From the NCBI GenBank assembly GCA_947174805.1, contig CAMWKH010000028.1, forward strand, positions 1 to 41,220: 41,220 bases of DNA, written 5' to 3'. Position numbers and translations under genes: made by a program. Positions 24,830 through 31,661 of the stretch are shown here, piece by piece. The notes below the pieces were generated by a model. It worked only from the letters and a program-made list of their open reading frames with translations, was not told where the DNA came from and ran no database searches. Source of the stretch: an uncultured Roseburia sp. (GTDB lineage: Bacteria > Bacillota > Clostridia > Lachnospirales > Lachnospiraceae). How positions within the stretch are numbered: the first letter of the stretch is position 1; each line of letters starts with the position of its first letter.

Positions 24830-25905
24830 TGGAGTACAGGCGGTGTCAGGGAAAAAGTTATATGATACGGAGGATGGAAAAACCAGAATACGGGTATCAG
24901 TTTTCCATGTTAAAAGAAAACAGAGTACAAGGACTTCTTCCGGCGGATAGGGTGCAGGAGGGAGAAGAGGTTCAATTTTGGTATGATATCAGCGGCAAAC
25001 ATGATTTGGAGGGGTATGCAAGATTTCATAAACTTGGAAGGGATTTTTTGGAAAATTTTATTTTTTCTCTGTACCGTGTGTCTCAGAATCTGGGAAAATA
25101 CTTACTCTTGGAGGATGAATTAAGCCTTGAGCCGGACATGATTTTTATGCATAATAAGGAAATCAGTTTCTGTTATGTACCGGGCAATAAAAAGAGCCTG
25201 GAAACTTCTCTTGGAAATTTTATGGAGTTCTTTCTAAAGCATATGGAGCACGGAACCCAGAGAGATATAGAAATTTGTTATAAAGTGTATGAATTAACGC
25301 AGGAAGAACATGTAGATTTTTCAGAGCTGGCGGAGTTGATAGGGGAGGATTCTAGGGGAGGAGAAAAGATTGGCGAAGCTGCAGATTTTATGGAGATAGG
25401 GGAGGGTCCTATAAATTTGGAGGAAAGTTTGAAAGATAAAGAAAAACATTGTTTTTTCTTGGAAGGATTTTTTGGGAAGAAACAGTTTCTTTCAAATTTA
25501 TGGCGTCAAAGAAAAAAGAGGCAGGAGAAAGAAGAGTTTTTCTTTGAGCCGGAGGAGTCTTTTGAGGAAGTCTCCAATCCCACCGTATTTTTAGGCAGTG
25601 AGAGAAAAGAGATTTTGGGAGAACTTCGGTACGAGGGAGACGGGAGAGGGAAGAATTTTAAAATAGATACGCCGGTGTTTTTAGTGGGAAGCCAGGAGGG
25701 GGAGGCGAATGGCGTGATTTTCACTTCCTCCGTCAGTCGCCGCCATGCCTTAATAACCAAAGAAGAAGAAAATTATTATATTGAAGATTTAAATTCCACC
25801 AACGGAACATACTTAAACGGAGAAACCCTGGAATATAAAGAAAAAGTGCCTCTGAGCAAAAACGACAAAATTATGTTTGCAGAGGAAAAGTACCGTTTTG
25901 TATAA
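24829..25905 (+). CDS. DUF6382-FHA domain protein closing the tad operon
   Basis: A 358-residue cytoplasmic protein. The N-terminal half (about 1-165) matches the layout I know as DUF6382. A charged linker follows (about 180-250, with Phe/Glu/Lys-rich stretches), then a forkhead-associated domain at about 284-356 with the phosphothreonine-binding signature: VGSQEGEANG, SSVSRRHALI and LNSTNGTYLNG. FHA domains bind phosphorylated threonine peptides. No Ser/Thr kinase or phosphatase is encoded in the window. ATG 24829 has GGAGG nearby; an in-frame ATG at 24811 is less well placed. The position as the last gene of the operon suggests a control function. Confidence 0.82.
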   Translation: MEYRRCQGKSYMIRRMEKPEYGYQFSMLKENRVQGLLPADRVQEGEEVQFWYDISGKHDLEGYARFHKLGRDFLENFIFSLYRVSQNLGKYLLLEDELSLEPDMIFMHNKEISFCYVPGNKKSLETSLGNFMEFFLKHMEHGTQRDIEICYKVYELTQEEHVDFSELAELIGEDSRGGEKIGEAADFMEIGEGPINLEESLKDKEKHCFFLEGFFGKKQFLSNLWRQRKKRQEKEEFFFEPEESFEEVSNPTVFLGSERKEILGELRYEGDGRGKNFKIDTPVFLVGSQEGEANGVIFTSSVSRRHALITKEEENYYIEDLNSTNGTYLNGETLEYKEKVPLSKNDKIMFAEEKYRFV

Positions 25906-25908
25906 TAC

Positions 25909-25936
25909 TTGCAAAATCAGAGGAATACCGTATAAT
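25909..25936 (+). promoter_or_regulatory. Promoter for the rhomboid gene
   Basis: TTGCAA at 25909-25914 and TATAAT at 25931-25936 with a 16-base spacer. It starts three bases after the FHA stop and lies about 40 bases before the rhomboid ATG, so the protease is probably not simply part of the tad transcript. Confidence 0.65.
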
Positions 25937-25973
25937 TTTTATAGATTAATTAGAAAAAGAGGTAATTTGCGGT

Positions 25974-26576
25974 ATGAGGGAACAGATAAGGAAAATTCCG
26001 GTAATTACTGTAATAATAGCGGCGGTAAATATTTTGGTTTGGATTGGACTTGAGGCGGTGGGAAGCACTTACGACAGCGAGTTTATGATAAGATGGGGGG
26101 CCGCTTACACCCCTCTTATATTGGAAAGGGGGGAATGGTGGAGATTATTGTCTTGTACTTTTCTTCATTTTGGAGCCGAACATTTGCTTAATAATATGTT
26201 TATATTTGTTTTAACCGGGATGCGCCTGGAAAAATTTCTTGGAAGATTTCCTTTTGCCATGCTGTATCTCCTTTCTGGATTTGCAGGAAGCGCATTATCT
26301 TTTCTCATTGAAATAAGGGCAGGAGAAATTGTGGTTTCCGCCGGGGCTTCAGGTGCTGTTTTCGGTGTACTGGGAGGATTAATTGCGGCAGCAATATGTA
26401 ATCATGGAAAGGTGGAGGGGCTGAGTTTAAAAGGGCTTTTCGTTATGCTGGCATTAAATCTTTATAACGGCTTTACTACAGCAGGGGTTGATAATTGGGG
26501 GCATATCGGAGGTTTTGCCGGAGGGTTTCTTTTATGTTTTCTTTTTTGTCTCATGGGAATATATAGAAAAGATTGA
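25974..26576 (+). CDS. Rhomboid-family intramembrane serine protease
   Basis: A 200-residue membrane protein with about six transmembrane helices. The catalytic dyad is S126 in GASGAVFG and H177 in GHIGGFAGG. The stabilising HxxxN motif is H70-L-L-N-N, and the WWR of loop 1 is present. This is the GlpG-type core without extra domains. Rhomboids cut transmembrane segments of other membrane proteins. It follows the tad genes, so a substrate among them is conceivable, but a separate promoter argues for independence. Confidence 0.95.
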   Translation: MREQIRKIPVITVIIAAVNILVWIGLEAVGSTYDSEFMIRWGAAYTPLILERGEWWRLLSCTFLHFGAEHLLNNMFIFVLTGMRLEKFLGRFPFAMLYLLSGFAGSALSFLIEIRAGEIVVSAGASGAVFGVLGGLIAAAICNHGKVEGLSLKGLFVMLALNLYNGFTTAGVDNWGHIGGFAGGFLLCFLFCLMGIYRKD

Positions 26577-26601
26577 TTTTAGGCAGAAAATTTTTTATAC
26601 T
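26573..26601 (+). promoter_or_regulatory. Promoter for the flavodoxin-like/SCP2 gene
   Basis: TTGATT at 26573-26578 (four of six matches) and TATACT at 26596-26601 (five of six) with a 17-base spacer. The -35 overlaps the rhomboid stop codon. Confidence 0.55.
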
Positions 26602-26649
26602 ATATATATTGCAGATAAAGTATGAGAAAAGTACCAGACGGAGGACAAT

Positions 26650-27642
26650 ATGAAGATTAACATTTACTATGGAGGAAGAGGGTTGTTGGATGATCCCACA
26701 TTGTATGTGGTAAATAAAATGGAGGATGTTTTAAAAGAACTGCGTGTCAATGTGGAACGATTCAATATCTACGAACACAAAAATGAAATCTCCACATTGC
26801 CCCACACTTTTAAGGAGGCGGATGGAATTATTCTGGCGACTACGGTGGAGTGGCTGGGAATCGGCGGTTATATGCAGCAGTTTTTAGATTCCTGCTGGCT
26901 TTATGGAGATAAGGAATTGATGAGCGAGTTGTATATGCAGCCAATCGTTATGTCCACCACCTACGGGGAGAGAGAAGGCGTCCTGGCCCTGGAAAATGCA
27001 TGGGAGATGCTGGGCGGACAGCCCTGCTCGGGCCTGTGCGGATATGTGGAGGATTTGGTGACCTTTGAGCTCAATGAAGAGTATACCGTAATTATTGAGA
27101 AAAAGGCGGAAACCCTTTACCGCACCATTTCCCAGAAAATTAAGGCACTGCCATCCAGTAACCAGGCTGTTAAACAGACTGTCCTTAGAACGCAGTCTAT
27201 GGATTTGACACCTCAGGAAAGTGAGCAGTTGTCCAAATATGTGTCAGATGATTCCTATGTGAAAAAGCAGAAGGAGGATATTGAAGAACTTGCTTCCATG
27301 TTTAAGGATATACTGGGAAAGAGTAAAGAGGAAGAAGATACGATGTATATCAAGGAGCTGGAGAGCCATTTTGTACCTCAGGAAGATTTCCAGGCCACGT
27401 ATCTGCTTATGATAGAAGGAAAACAAAAGCCACTTTTCATTCAGGTGGAAGACGGGGAGATGTCCTGCCACTACGGTAAAGAGGATAACATTGACGTCTT
27501 TGCAAAACTAAGCTCTGAGGTGATGAATAATATAGTAAGCGGCAGAATGACTTTCCAGCGGGCATTTATGACAGGTGAGATGACAGCAAAGGGAAATTTT
27601 AAAACATTGAGAATGTTGGACACAGTCTTTAATTTTGAGTAA
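26650..27642 (+). CDS. Flavodoxin-like / SCP2-domain fusion protein
   Basis: A 330-residue protein. Residues about 1-165 resemble the flavodoxin-like NAD(P)H-dependent reductase fold (MKINIYYGGRGLL, ADGIILATTVEW, MSTTYGEREGVLALE), although the usual phosphate loop is not obvious. A helical linker (about 175-230) leads to an SCP2 sterol-carrier-like domain (about 235-330; FIQVEDGEMSCHYGKEDN, FQRAFMTGEMTAKGNFKTL). SCP2 domains bind lipids. Bacteria of this group make no sterols, so another hydrophobic ligand is likely. Function is unknown. CGGAGG precedes the ATG. The HIT gene follows after 41 bases. Confidence 0.75.
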   Translation: MKINIYYGGRGLLDDPTLYVVNKMEDVLKELRVNVERFNIYEHKNEISTLPHTFKEADGIILATTVEWLGIGGYMQQFLDSCWLYGDKELMSELYMQPIVMSTTYGEREGVLALENAWEMLGGQPCSGLCGYVEDLVTFELNEEYTVIIEKKAETLYRTISQKIKALPSSNQAVKQTVLRTQSMDLTPQESEQLSKYVSDDSYVKKQKEDIEELASMFKDILGKSKEEEDTMYIKELESHFVPQEDFQATYLLMIEGKQKPLFIQVEDGEMSCHYGKEDNIDVFAKLSSEVMNNIVSGRMTFQRAFMTGEMTAKGNFKTLRMLDTVFNFE

Positions 27643-27683
27643 AAGTTTGGGTATATTACATAAAGAAAAGGAGCAGAGAGAAA

Positions 27684-28103
27684 ATGAAAGATGATAACTG
27701 TATTTTTTGTAAACTGGCATCCGGTGTGATTCCAACCAACAGTATTTATGAGGATGATATGTTCCGGGTAATTTTAGATGCGGCGCCGGCATCAAAGGGA
27801 CATGCCCTTATTATTCCAAAAGAACATTATGCAAATATTTATGAAATTGATACGGAAGTGGCAGGGGAGGCCATGAAACTGGCGAAAAAAATGGCAGTTC
27901 ACATGACGGAGAAATTAAAATGTGACGGTTTTAATCTTGTGCAGAACAACGGTGAGATTGCTGGGCAGACTGTGTTTCATTTTCATTTGCACCTGATCCC
28001 TAGGTATAAAGATATGAAAAATGATGATATTTTAAGATGGAACAAAGAGATATTTACCGAGGAAGAGACGAAAGAAATCTGTGCTGAATTAAAAATGTCA
28101 TAA
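27684..28103 (+). CDS. hit: HIT (histidine triad) family protein
   Basis: A 139-residue HIT-superfamily protein: the triad H99-x-H101-x-H103 in VFHFHLHLIPRY, the N-terminal NCIFCKLASG with the C-x2-C often seen in HinT-like members, and the FNLVQNNG-x-x-AGQ segment. These are nucleotide hydrolases or transferases, typically adenosine phosphoramidases. AAAGGAGC precedes the ATG. It is probably cotranscribed with the SCP2 fusion and ends in a shared hairpin with murG. Confidence 0.92.
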   Translation: MKDDNCIFCKLASGVIPTNSIYEDDMFRVILDAAPASKGHALIIPKEHYANIYEIDTEVAGEAMKLAKKMAVHMTEKLKCDGFNLVQNNGEIAGQTVFHFHLHLIPRYKDMKNDDILRWNKEIFTEEETKEICAELKMS

Positions 28104-28112
28104 ATAAAAGAA

Positions 28113-28141
28113 CTGCCACATTCATTTTTTGAATGTGGCAG
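28113..28141. terminator. Bidirectional terminator between hit and murG
   Basis: A perfect 12-bp stem (28113-28124 with 28130-28141, CTGCCACATTCA and its complement) has a 5-base loop. On the + strand a T6 run follows after a few bases. On the minus strand TTCTTTTATTT follows directly. It lies in the 42-base gap between two convergent genes. Confidence 0.88.
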
Positions 28142-28145
28142 GATA

Positions 28146-29216
28146 CTATTTTTTCTTAGCGTTATTTTCAATCAATTCCACTATAGTCTGAATGGAGTCC
28201 ATCTGTCCGCTTTTTTTCATGGAAGCAATGTAGGTATCCTTTTTTTCTGCGACCTGTCGGATAGCAGCTAAAAGGGTGGATTCTGTTAAATCTTCTTCTA
28301 ATAAAACAAATGAAAATCCCTGTTTTTCAAATGATTTGGCGTTTAAAATCTGATCGCCTCTGCTGGCTGCGGCAGAGAGGGGAATCAGGATGTTTGGCTT
28401 ATGCAGCGCCAAAAGCTCACATATGGCATTGGCCCCGGCTCGGGAGATAACAATATCTGAGAGGGCAAACATATCTTTCAGCTGTTGGCTGATATATTCA
28501 AATTGGGCATAGCCTTTTGTGTTTATCAAGGCATTATCTAAATTTCCCTTTCCGCAGAGATGAATAACTTGATAAGATTCTAAGAGTTTGGGAAGCAAAG
28601 CCCGAATCGCATCGTTAATTGCTTTTGCCCCTGAGCTTCCTCCAATGATGAGCAGTACAGGTTTATTTGCTGTAAAATGGCAGTAGGCTCTGGCGTCTTC
28701 GGGATTTCCCTGTAAAAGTTCCTGGCGGATGGGGGAGCCTGTGAGAACGGCTTTCTCGGAGGGCAGGTATTTTAAGGTTTCGGGAAAATTACAGCATACT
28801 TTTCTGGCGGCAGGAATTGAGATTTTATTGGCAAGGCCGGGTGTAATATCCGACTCGTGAATAATAACAGGGATTCCCCGCATTTTGGCGGCAAGAACCA
28901 CTGGTACGGAGACAAATCCTCCTTTGGAGAAAACAATATTTGGCTTGATTTTTCCCAGAAGGCGAAAGGCCTGACCGAAACCTTTGATTACTTTAAAAGG
29001 GTCGGAAAGATTCTTTATATCAAGATATCTCCGGAGTTTGCCGGAAGAAATGCCATGGTAAGGGATTTCCATAGCCTCAATCAAATCTTTTTCCATTCCC
29101 TGATAGGAACCGATATACTCAATTTCATAAGATAATGCCTTCAGAGCAGGCAGTAAAGCAATGTTTGGGGTGACATGTCCGGCAGTGCCGCCGCCGGTAA
29201 GAACAATTTTTTTCAT
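28146..29216 (-). CDS. murG: Undecaprenyl-PP-MurNAc-pentapeptide GlcNAc transferase
   Basis: MurG (356 residues) makes lipid II from lipid I on the cytoplasmic membrane face. The N-terminal glycine loop GGTAGHVTPN (residues about 7-16), the second loop IVFSKGGFVSVP, the acceptor-site H in IIHESDITPGLANK, and the C-terminal donor-binding SRAGANAICELLA are all in place. AAAGGT precedes the ATG. It is a single minus-strand gene outside any division/cell wall cluster visible here, with its own divergent promoter region and the shared terminator at its end. Confidence 0.95.
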   Translation of the reverse strand: MKKIVLTGGGTAGHVTPNIALLPALKALSYEIEYIGSYQGMEKDLIEAMEIPYHGISSGKLRRYLDIKNLSDPFKVIKGFGQAFRLLGKIKPNIVFSKGGFVSVPVVLAAKMRGIPVIIHESDITPGLANKISIPAARKVCCNFPETLKYLPSEKAVLTGSPIRQELLQGNPEDARAYCHFTANKPVLLIIGGSSGAKAINDAIRALLPKLLESYQVIHLCGKGNLDNALINTKGYAQFEYISQQLKDMFALSDIVISRAGANAICELLALHKPNILIPLSAAASRGDQILNAKSFEKQGFSFVLLEEDLTESTLLAAIRQVAEKKDTYIASMKKSGQMDSIQTIVELIENNAKKK

Positions 29217-29252
29217 AGGATACTGTTACCTTTCTCTCTAAACGTTTCTTTC

Positions 29253-29283
29253 ATTATATTATACCCTATTGGGGAAAAGTCAA
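29253..29283 (-). promoter_or_regulatory. Candidate murG promoter
   Basis: On the minus strand TTGACT (29278-29283) is followed by two overlapping TATAAT elements at 29258-29263 and 29253-29258, with spacers of 14 and 19 bases. Neither is the ideal 17, so the exact -10 is uncertain, but the elements and their position about 40 bases before the start codon fit. Confidence 0.5.
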
Positions 29284-29366
29284 GAAATTAATGAGAGTGC
29301 GGTTTATGTCAGAAGTCATACCTTTTCGGGAAATCCTGGTTTTTCATGAGGGAAAAGGGGGAAACT

Positions 29367-29413
29367 TGCGGTGAAAACAAGGGCATGTCCCCTTTTCACC
29401 GCAGAAATTTTTT
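29367..29413 (+). terminator. Terminator-like hairpin within the murG divergent region
   Basis: A perfect 11-bp stem (29367-29377 with 29393-29403, TGCGGTGAAAA and its complement), with an inner GGG/CCC pairing in the loop, is followed by GAAA and T6 at 29408-29413. It looks like a + strand terminator, but no + gene lies upstream (murG runs the other way). It overlaps the promoter of the next gene, so it may act as an attenuator for leftward-initiated leader RNA or as an operator. Confidence 0.6.
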
Positions 29414-29421
29414 CCTATAAT
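29393..29421 (+). promoter_or_regulatory. Promoter of the small acidic membrane protein
   Basis: TTTTCA at 29393-29398 (four of six matches) and a perfect TATAAT at 29416-29421 with a 17-base spacer. The -35 is the right arm of the hairpin just described and the -10 is followed three bases later by a palindrome. Confidence 0.55.
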
Positions 29422-29424
29422 GAT

Positions 29425-29442
29425 ATCAACATCTATGTTGAT
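29425..29442. promoter_or_regulatory. Perfect 18-bp palindrome at the promoter: operator candidate
   Basis: ATCAACAT-CT-ATGTTGAT is an exact inverted repeat with a 2-base centre. It covers the predicted transcription start, directly after the -10. This is where a repressor dimer would block transcription. The regulator is not known. Confidence 0.6.
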
Positions 29443-29471
29443 GGCAACTACATAATAAGAAGGAGGCAGTT

Positions 29472-29867
29472 ATGTTTCAGAAGGAAATTATTCCGGAAAA
29501 GGTGCTTACTTACATAGGAGAAAACCATATTTTGCTGGAGATATTAGTTGCAGGCGTATTATTGCTGATACTCTTATCGGCGCTTTTTCAGCTCTCCAGG
29601 ATGAAAAGGGAAGTCCGTAAGATCTGCAGACAGGTAAGAAGGTACCTGGATGTGGTAATGTCGGAAGATACGGGGAGAGATACGGAGGAAGAGGAAGAAG
29701 AGATTGAGGAGGATGTGCCGGAGGCAGAGTTGGATTTGCAACAGATTCATACATATCAGAGAAGAAGAGATTTGGAACCAGTGAAAAAGAGCCAGAGGAC
29801 AGAGGAGGAGCGGCAGAGTCAGAAGGATGCGGAACTTTTGATGGAAGTGATTTCCGATGTGTTCTAG
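29472..29867 (+). CDS. Unknown small membrane protein with acidic cytoplasmic tail
   Basis: A 131-residue protein with one hydrophobic helix (about 20-40, LEILVAGVLLLILLSALF) and then a basic segment (RMKREVRKICRQVRR), a run of seven or more acidic residues (about 70-85) and a charged helical tail. The basic stretch after the helix suggests a cytoplasmic C-terminus. I recognise no family. AAGGAGG precedes the ATG. Its promoter region carries the hairpin and the palindrome, so expression is probably controlled. pgi follows with its own promoter. Confidence 0.72.
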   Translation: MFQKEIIPEKVLTYIGENHILLEILVAGVLLLILLSALFQLSRMKREVRKICRQVRRYLDVVMSEDTGRDTEEEEEEIEEDVPEAELDLQQIHTYQRRRDLEPVKKSQRTEEERQSQKDAELLMEVISDVF

Positions 29868-29874
29868 TTGGTAC

Positions 29875-29903
29875 TTGAATCCTATGCCAAGATTTGCTAA
29901 AAT
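29875..29903 (+). promoter_or_regulatory. Promoter of pgi
   Basis: TTGAAT at 29875-29880 and TAAAAT at 29898-29903 (five of six matches) with a 17-base spacer, about 48 bases before the pgi ATG. Confidence 0.6.
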
Positions 29904-29951
29904 AATGATTAGTTAAAATAAAATCAGTACAAGGCAAAGGAGTGTTCACAC

Positions 29952-31298
29952 ATGAGCAAGGTAGTATTTGATTATTCAAAAGCGGCTTCTTTTATCAGTG
30001 AAGAAGAAATGGGCTACATGAGCAGGCTGGTTGAGGATGCAAAAAAGCAGTTGGTTGCAAAGGACGGGGCTGGAAATGATTTCCTTGGATGGATTGATTT
30101 GCCCGTAGATTACGACAAAGATGAATTTGAAAGGATTAAAAAAGCGGCAGTAAAAATTCAGTCAGATTCTGAAGTACTGGTGGTTATCGGTATCGGAGGG
30201 TCTTATCTTGGAGCGAGAGCCGCTATCGAGTTTTTAAGACATGGATTTTACAATAATATTTCCAAAGACACAAGAAAAACACCGGAAATTTACTATGCAG
30301 GAAACAGCATTAGCGGAGCATATCTGGAAGGGCTTTTGGATGTGATTGGTGATAGAGATTTCTCTGTAAATATTATTTCCAAGTCAGGAACTACCACAGA
30401 GCCTGCTATTGCTTTCCGTATTTTTAAGAAAAAACTGGAAGAAAAATATGGTAAGGACGGAGCTGCAAAACGTATCTATGCCACTACAGATAAAGCAAAG
30501 GGAGCCCTTAAAAACCTTGCCACAGAGGAAGGATACGAGACATTTGTAGTGCCGGATGATGTAGGAGGACGTTTCTCCGTGCTTACAGCGGTGGGGCTTC
30601 TTCCCATAGCAGTCAGCGGTGCTGATTTGGACAAGTTGATGGAAGGTGCGGCAGAGGGCAGGAAACTGGCCTTAGAGCAGAAATTTGAGGAAAATGACTC
30701 ATTGAAATATGCTGCAGTGCGGAATATTTTGCTCCGCAAAGGAAAAGCTGTGGAGGTACTTTGCAATTATGAGCCTAGTCTTCACTATGTATCCGAGTGG
30801 TGGAAACAGTTATATGGAGAAAGCGAGGGCAAGGACCAGAAGGGACTTTTCCCTGCATCCGTAGATTTGACCACTGATTTGCATTCTATGGGACAGTTTA
30901 TTCAGGACGGTGCAAGGATTATGTTTGAGACGGTGCTGAATGTGGAAAATTCCAGAGGTAATATTCTCATAGAGGAAGAACCGGTGGATTTAGACGGGTT
31001 GAATTATCTTGCAGGAAAGGATATGGATTTCGTAAATAAAAGTGCTATGAACGGAACCATACTTGCGCATACCGACGGAAATGTGCCTAACCTGATGGTA
31101 AAGATTCCAGAGCAGAATGAGTTTTATTTGGGTGAATTGTTCTATTTCTTTGAGTTTGCAGTAGGTATCAGTGGATATTTATTGGGAGTAAATCCATTTA
31201 ACCAGCCAGGCGTGGAGAGTTATAAGAAAAATATGTTCGCACTCCTTGGCAAACCTGGATTTGAGGCTCAGAGAGAAGAATTATTAAAGAGATTATAA
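29952..31298 (+). CDS. pgi: Glucose-6-phosphate isomerase
   Basis: PGI (448 residues, the usual bacterial length) interconverts glucose 6-phosphate and fructose 6-phosphate in glycolysis. Signatures are the N-terminal [13 protein letters not shown], the sugar-phosphate loop [10 protein letters not shown] (about 142-151), the catalytic segment [16 protein letters not shown] with the Glu before Gly-Lys, and the C-terminal NPFNQPGVE with its Lys-Lys end. AAGGAG precedes the ATG. It is a single gene with a promoter before and a terminator after it. Confidence 0.97.
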   Translation: MSKVVFDYSKAASFISEEEMGYMSRLVEDAKKQLVAKDGAGNDFLGWIDLPVDYDKDEFERIKKAAVKIQSDSEVLVVIGIGGSYLGARAAIEFLRHGFYNNISKDTRKTPEIYYAGNSISGAYLEGLLDVIGDRDFSVNIISKSGTTTEPAIAFRIFKKKLEEKYGKDGAAKRIYATTDKAKGALKNLATEEGYETFVVPDDVGGRFSVLTAVGLLPIAVSGADLDKLMEGAAEGRKLALEQKFEENDSLKYAAVRNILLRKGKAVEVLCNYEPSLHYVSEWWKQLYGESEGKDQKGLFPASVDLTTDLHSMGQFIQDGARIMFETVLNVENSRGNILIEEEPVDLDGLNYLAGKDMDFVNKSAMNGTILAHTDGNVPNLMVKIPEQNEFYLGELFYFFEFAVGISGYLLGVNPFNQPGVESYKKNMFALLGKPGFEAQREELLKRL

Positions 31299-31314
31299 TA
31301 TTGTAATATTTACA

Positions 31315-31351
31315 ATACAGAGCTGTTTTTCTAAACGGCTCTGTATTTTTA
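31315..31351 (+). terminator. Rho-independent terminator after pgi
   Basis: A 9-bp stem pairs 31315-31323 (ATACAGAGC) with 31338-31346, with an inner GTTT/AAAC pairing after one T/G pair, followed by a T run. It lies 17 bases after the pgi stop. Confidence 0.85.
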
Positions 31352-31457
31352 TTAATACATGATGTATAAAACAGGGATTTTTAAAGAGAAAGAAGCGGTG
31401 GAATAAGGCTGGGAAGCCTTGAGTTACGGGGGTTTAAAGAGAGTAATTGTAAGTATT

Positions 31458-31472
31458 TTAAGAAATTCTTAA
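31458..31472. repeat. 15-bp palindrome upstream of the hydrolase promoter
   Basis: TTAAGAA, a central A, and TTCTTAA form a perfect palindrome 17 bases upstream of the -35. The position suits an activator site or a topological element. It is AT-rich, so chance is a real alternative. Confidence 0.4.
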
Positions 31473-31489
31473 GAAAATCTTCCAAAAAC

Positions 31490-31518
31490 TTGACAAAGTG
31501 CTCCGTCTATGCTAGTAT
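31490..31518 (+). promoter_or_regulatory. Strong SigA-type promoter of the hydrolase gene
   Basis: A perfect TTGACA at 31490-31495, a 17-base spacer and TAGTAT at 31513-31518 (five of six matches). Transcription should begin near 31525. Confidence 0.8.
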
Positions 31519-31523
31519 CACAT

Positions 31524-31549
31524 TGTAACATTTTTGTAATAAATGTAAT
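31524..31549 (+). promoter_or_regulatory. WalR-type binding box at the transcription start
   Basis: TGTAAC (31524-31529), five bases, TGTAAT (31535-31540) is an exact fit to the WalR/YycF consensus TGTWAH-N5-TGTWAH. A third TGTAAT follows at 31544-31549. In Bacillus WalR controls wall hydrolases, and the gene here encodes one. Because the box covers the predicted +1, phosphorylated WalR would probably repress. No walRK genes are in the window; the two-component pair at 192-2879 is not recognisably WalRK. Confidence 0.55.
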
Positions 31550-31661
31550 AATTCTGAATAGAAATGTGAAAAGTAACATCCGGACAAATCGCTAGGTGTT
31601 ACCAGAGTACATAAGATGACGCATTTTGAAAGGGAATTACAGCAATTGGAGGTTCTATAAG

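Larger units (their letters stand above)
31352..31661 (+). other. Non-coding control region before the cell-wall hydrolase
   Basis: Together with the pgi terminator this is a 363-base stretch without a gene. It holds a small hairpin (31405-31420, AAGGCT-GGGA-AGCCTT), a TTAAGAA-A-TTCTTAA palindrome (31458-31472), a good promoter, a WalR-type box and a 5' leader of about 135 bases. The leader has a hairpin pairing GTAACA at 31573-31578 with TGTTAC at 31597-31602. I could not match the leader to a known riboswitch; the c-di-AMP class, often found before wall hydrolases, was considered but its conserved elements are not visible. Confidence 0.55.

Noticed and set aside
31450..31465. A further WalR half-site near TGTAAG
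   Set aside because: The sixth base is G, which the consensus excludes, and no second half follows at the right distance.
31540..31661. c-di-AMP or c-di-GMP riboswitch in the hydrolase leader
   Set aside because: The leader has one small hairpin but none of the conserved core sequences of these riboswitch classes could be found.
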